Source: Acidobacteriota bacterium (lineage in GTDB: Bacteria; Acidobacteriota; Holophagae; Thermotomaculales; Thermotomaculaceae). From it: a DNA stretch of 6,608 nt. The stretch covers positions 1 through 6,608 of the forward strand of contig WFPG01000059.1 in assembly GCA_015487755.1 (NCBI GenBank). Reading direction: 5' to 3'. Numbering within the stretch: position 1 is the first letter of the stretch; the number at the start of each line of letters is the position of its first letter. This document shows positions 6,335 through 6,608 of the stretch, piece by piece. Position numbers and translations under genes: made by a program. The notes beneath the pieces were generated by a model. It was given only the letters and a program-made list of their open reading frames with translations. It made no database searches and was not told where the DNA came from.

Positions 6335-6608
6335 AAGAATATTTGCCCTTATAATACGCCCTGCCGTAAATTGGTTTCAATCTCTCATAGGTAGAGTGGA
6401 AATTTAGAAAAAGAGCAGGAAAAAATGTACCAAAAGATTCTGATGTTTCAATCTCTCATAGGTAGAGTGGAAATAAGCAAATTGTGGCGTAAGGCAGTAG
6501 TTTTGTTTTCGTTTCAATCTCTCATAGGTAGAGTGGAAATGTCCCGTTTGGCAGGTCTATTTGAGATGTGACAGTTTCGGTTTCAATCTCTCATAGGTAG
6601 AGTGGAAA

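Larger units (their letters stand above)
6042..6608 (-). CRISPR. CRISPR array, nine 30-nt repeats and eight spacers, continuing past the window
   Basis: Repeats lie at 6042, 6108, 6174, 6239, 6305, 6374, 6445, 6511 and 6580. On the plus strand each begins GTTTCAATC and ends GTGGAAAT. Repeats two to eight are identical; the ninth lacks its last base only because the window ends. Spacers are 36, 36, 35, 36, 39, 41, 36 and 39 nt. Read on the minus strand the repeat ends in ATTGAAAC, preceded by CTCT-(7 nt)-AGAG, a 4-bp stem. This is the layout that Cas6 cuts to leave an 8-nt crRNA handle in type I-B and type III systems. The minus-strand repeat resembles known clostridial type I-B repeats containing ACCTATGAG. 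Transcription is therefore probably leftward and the leader lies outside the window to the right. The first repeat is degenerate and spacers two and four are identical. No cas gene is in the window, so the subtype is inferred from the repeat alone. Confidence 0.97.

Noticed and set aside
6501..6585. GTTTTC and GTTTCG at the ends of the last two complete spacers, echoing the repeat's GTTTC
   Set aside because: The echoes are five or six bases long and could be chance; other spacers do not show them, so imprecise spacer integration is not supported.

Overview
The window looks like bacterial chromosome from an AT-rich genome that favours AGA/AGG for arginine. The GH57-type glycogen branching enzyme, the compact glycogen operon and the CRISPR repeat (close to type I-B/III repeats of thermophilic and anaerobic bacteria) suggest a thermophilic or anaerobic lineage. 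No taxon can be fixed from this sequence, and that placement is inference.

Left part (1-196): an AT-rich intergenic region. It probably separates a leftward gene, of which only the first codons are visible (minus strand, start at 17), from a rightward operon. It holds a TATAAT-like box on each strand, an A/T-rich imperfect palindrome and a 7-bp inverted repeat just upstream of the rightward promoter candidate.

Centre (197-4321): a tight three-gene plus-strand operon for alpha-glucan metabolism. It encodes a GH57 1,4-alpha-glucan branching enzyme, a GalT-family nucleotidylyltransferase and a GT5 glycogen synthase (GlgA). Intergenic gaps are 1 nt and 23 nt. GlgA would extend alpha-1,4 chains from a sugar nucleotide and the GH57 enzyme would add alpha-1,6 branches. 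The GalT-like protein would interconvert sugar 1-phosphates and nucleotide sugars, linking the pathway to galactose or recycling ADP-/UDP-glucose. Its active-site motif reads HPHSK instead of the usual HPHxQ, so its exact reaction is open.

Right part (4322-6608): a defence region. A 500-aa reverse transcriptase of the Abi/unknown-group/DRT-like type (motif A DITNFYGSI, GIPQGS, catalytic YRDDY) carries an approximately 190-residue C-terminal extension with no domain I recognise. It lies 101 nt from a CRISPR array of nine 30-nt repeats and eight spacers that runs off the window. Read on the minus strand, the repeat ends in ATTGAAAC directly after a 4-bp stem, the classic Cas6 8-nt handle. The repeat nearest the RT gene is degenerate at its outer end. 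Both facts indicate that the array is transcribed leftward, towards the RT gene, with its leader and probably any cas genes beyond the right edge. Two of the eight spacers are identical. No cas gene is visible, so any functional link between the RT and CRISPR is a hypothesis.
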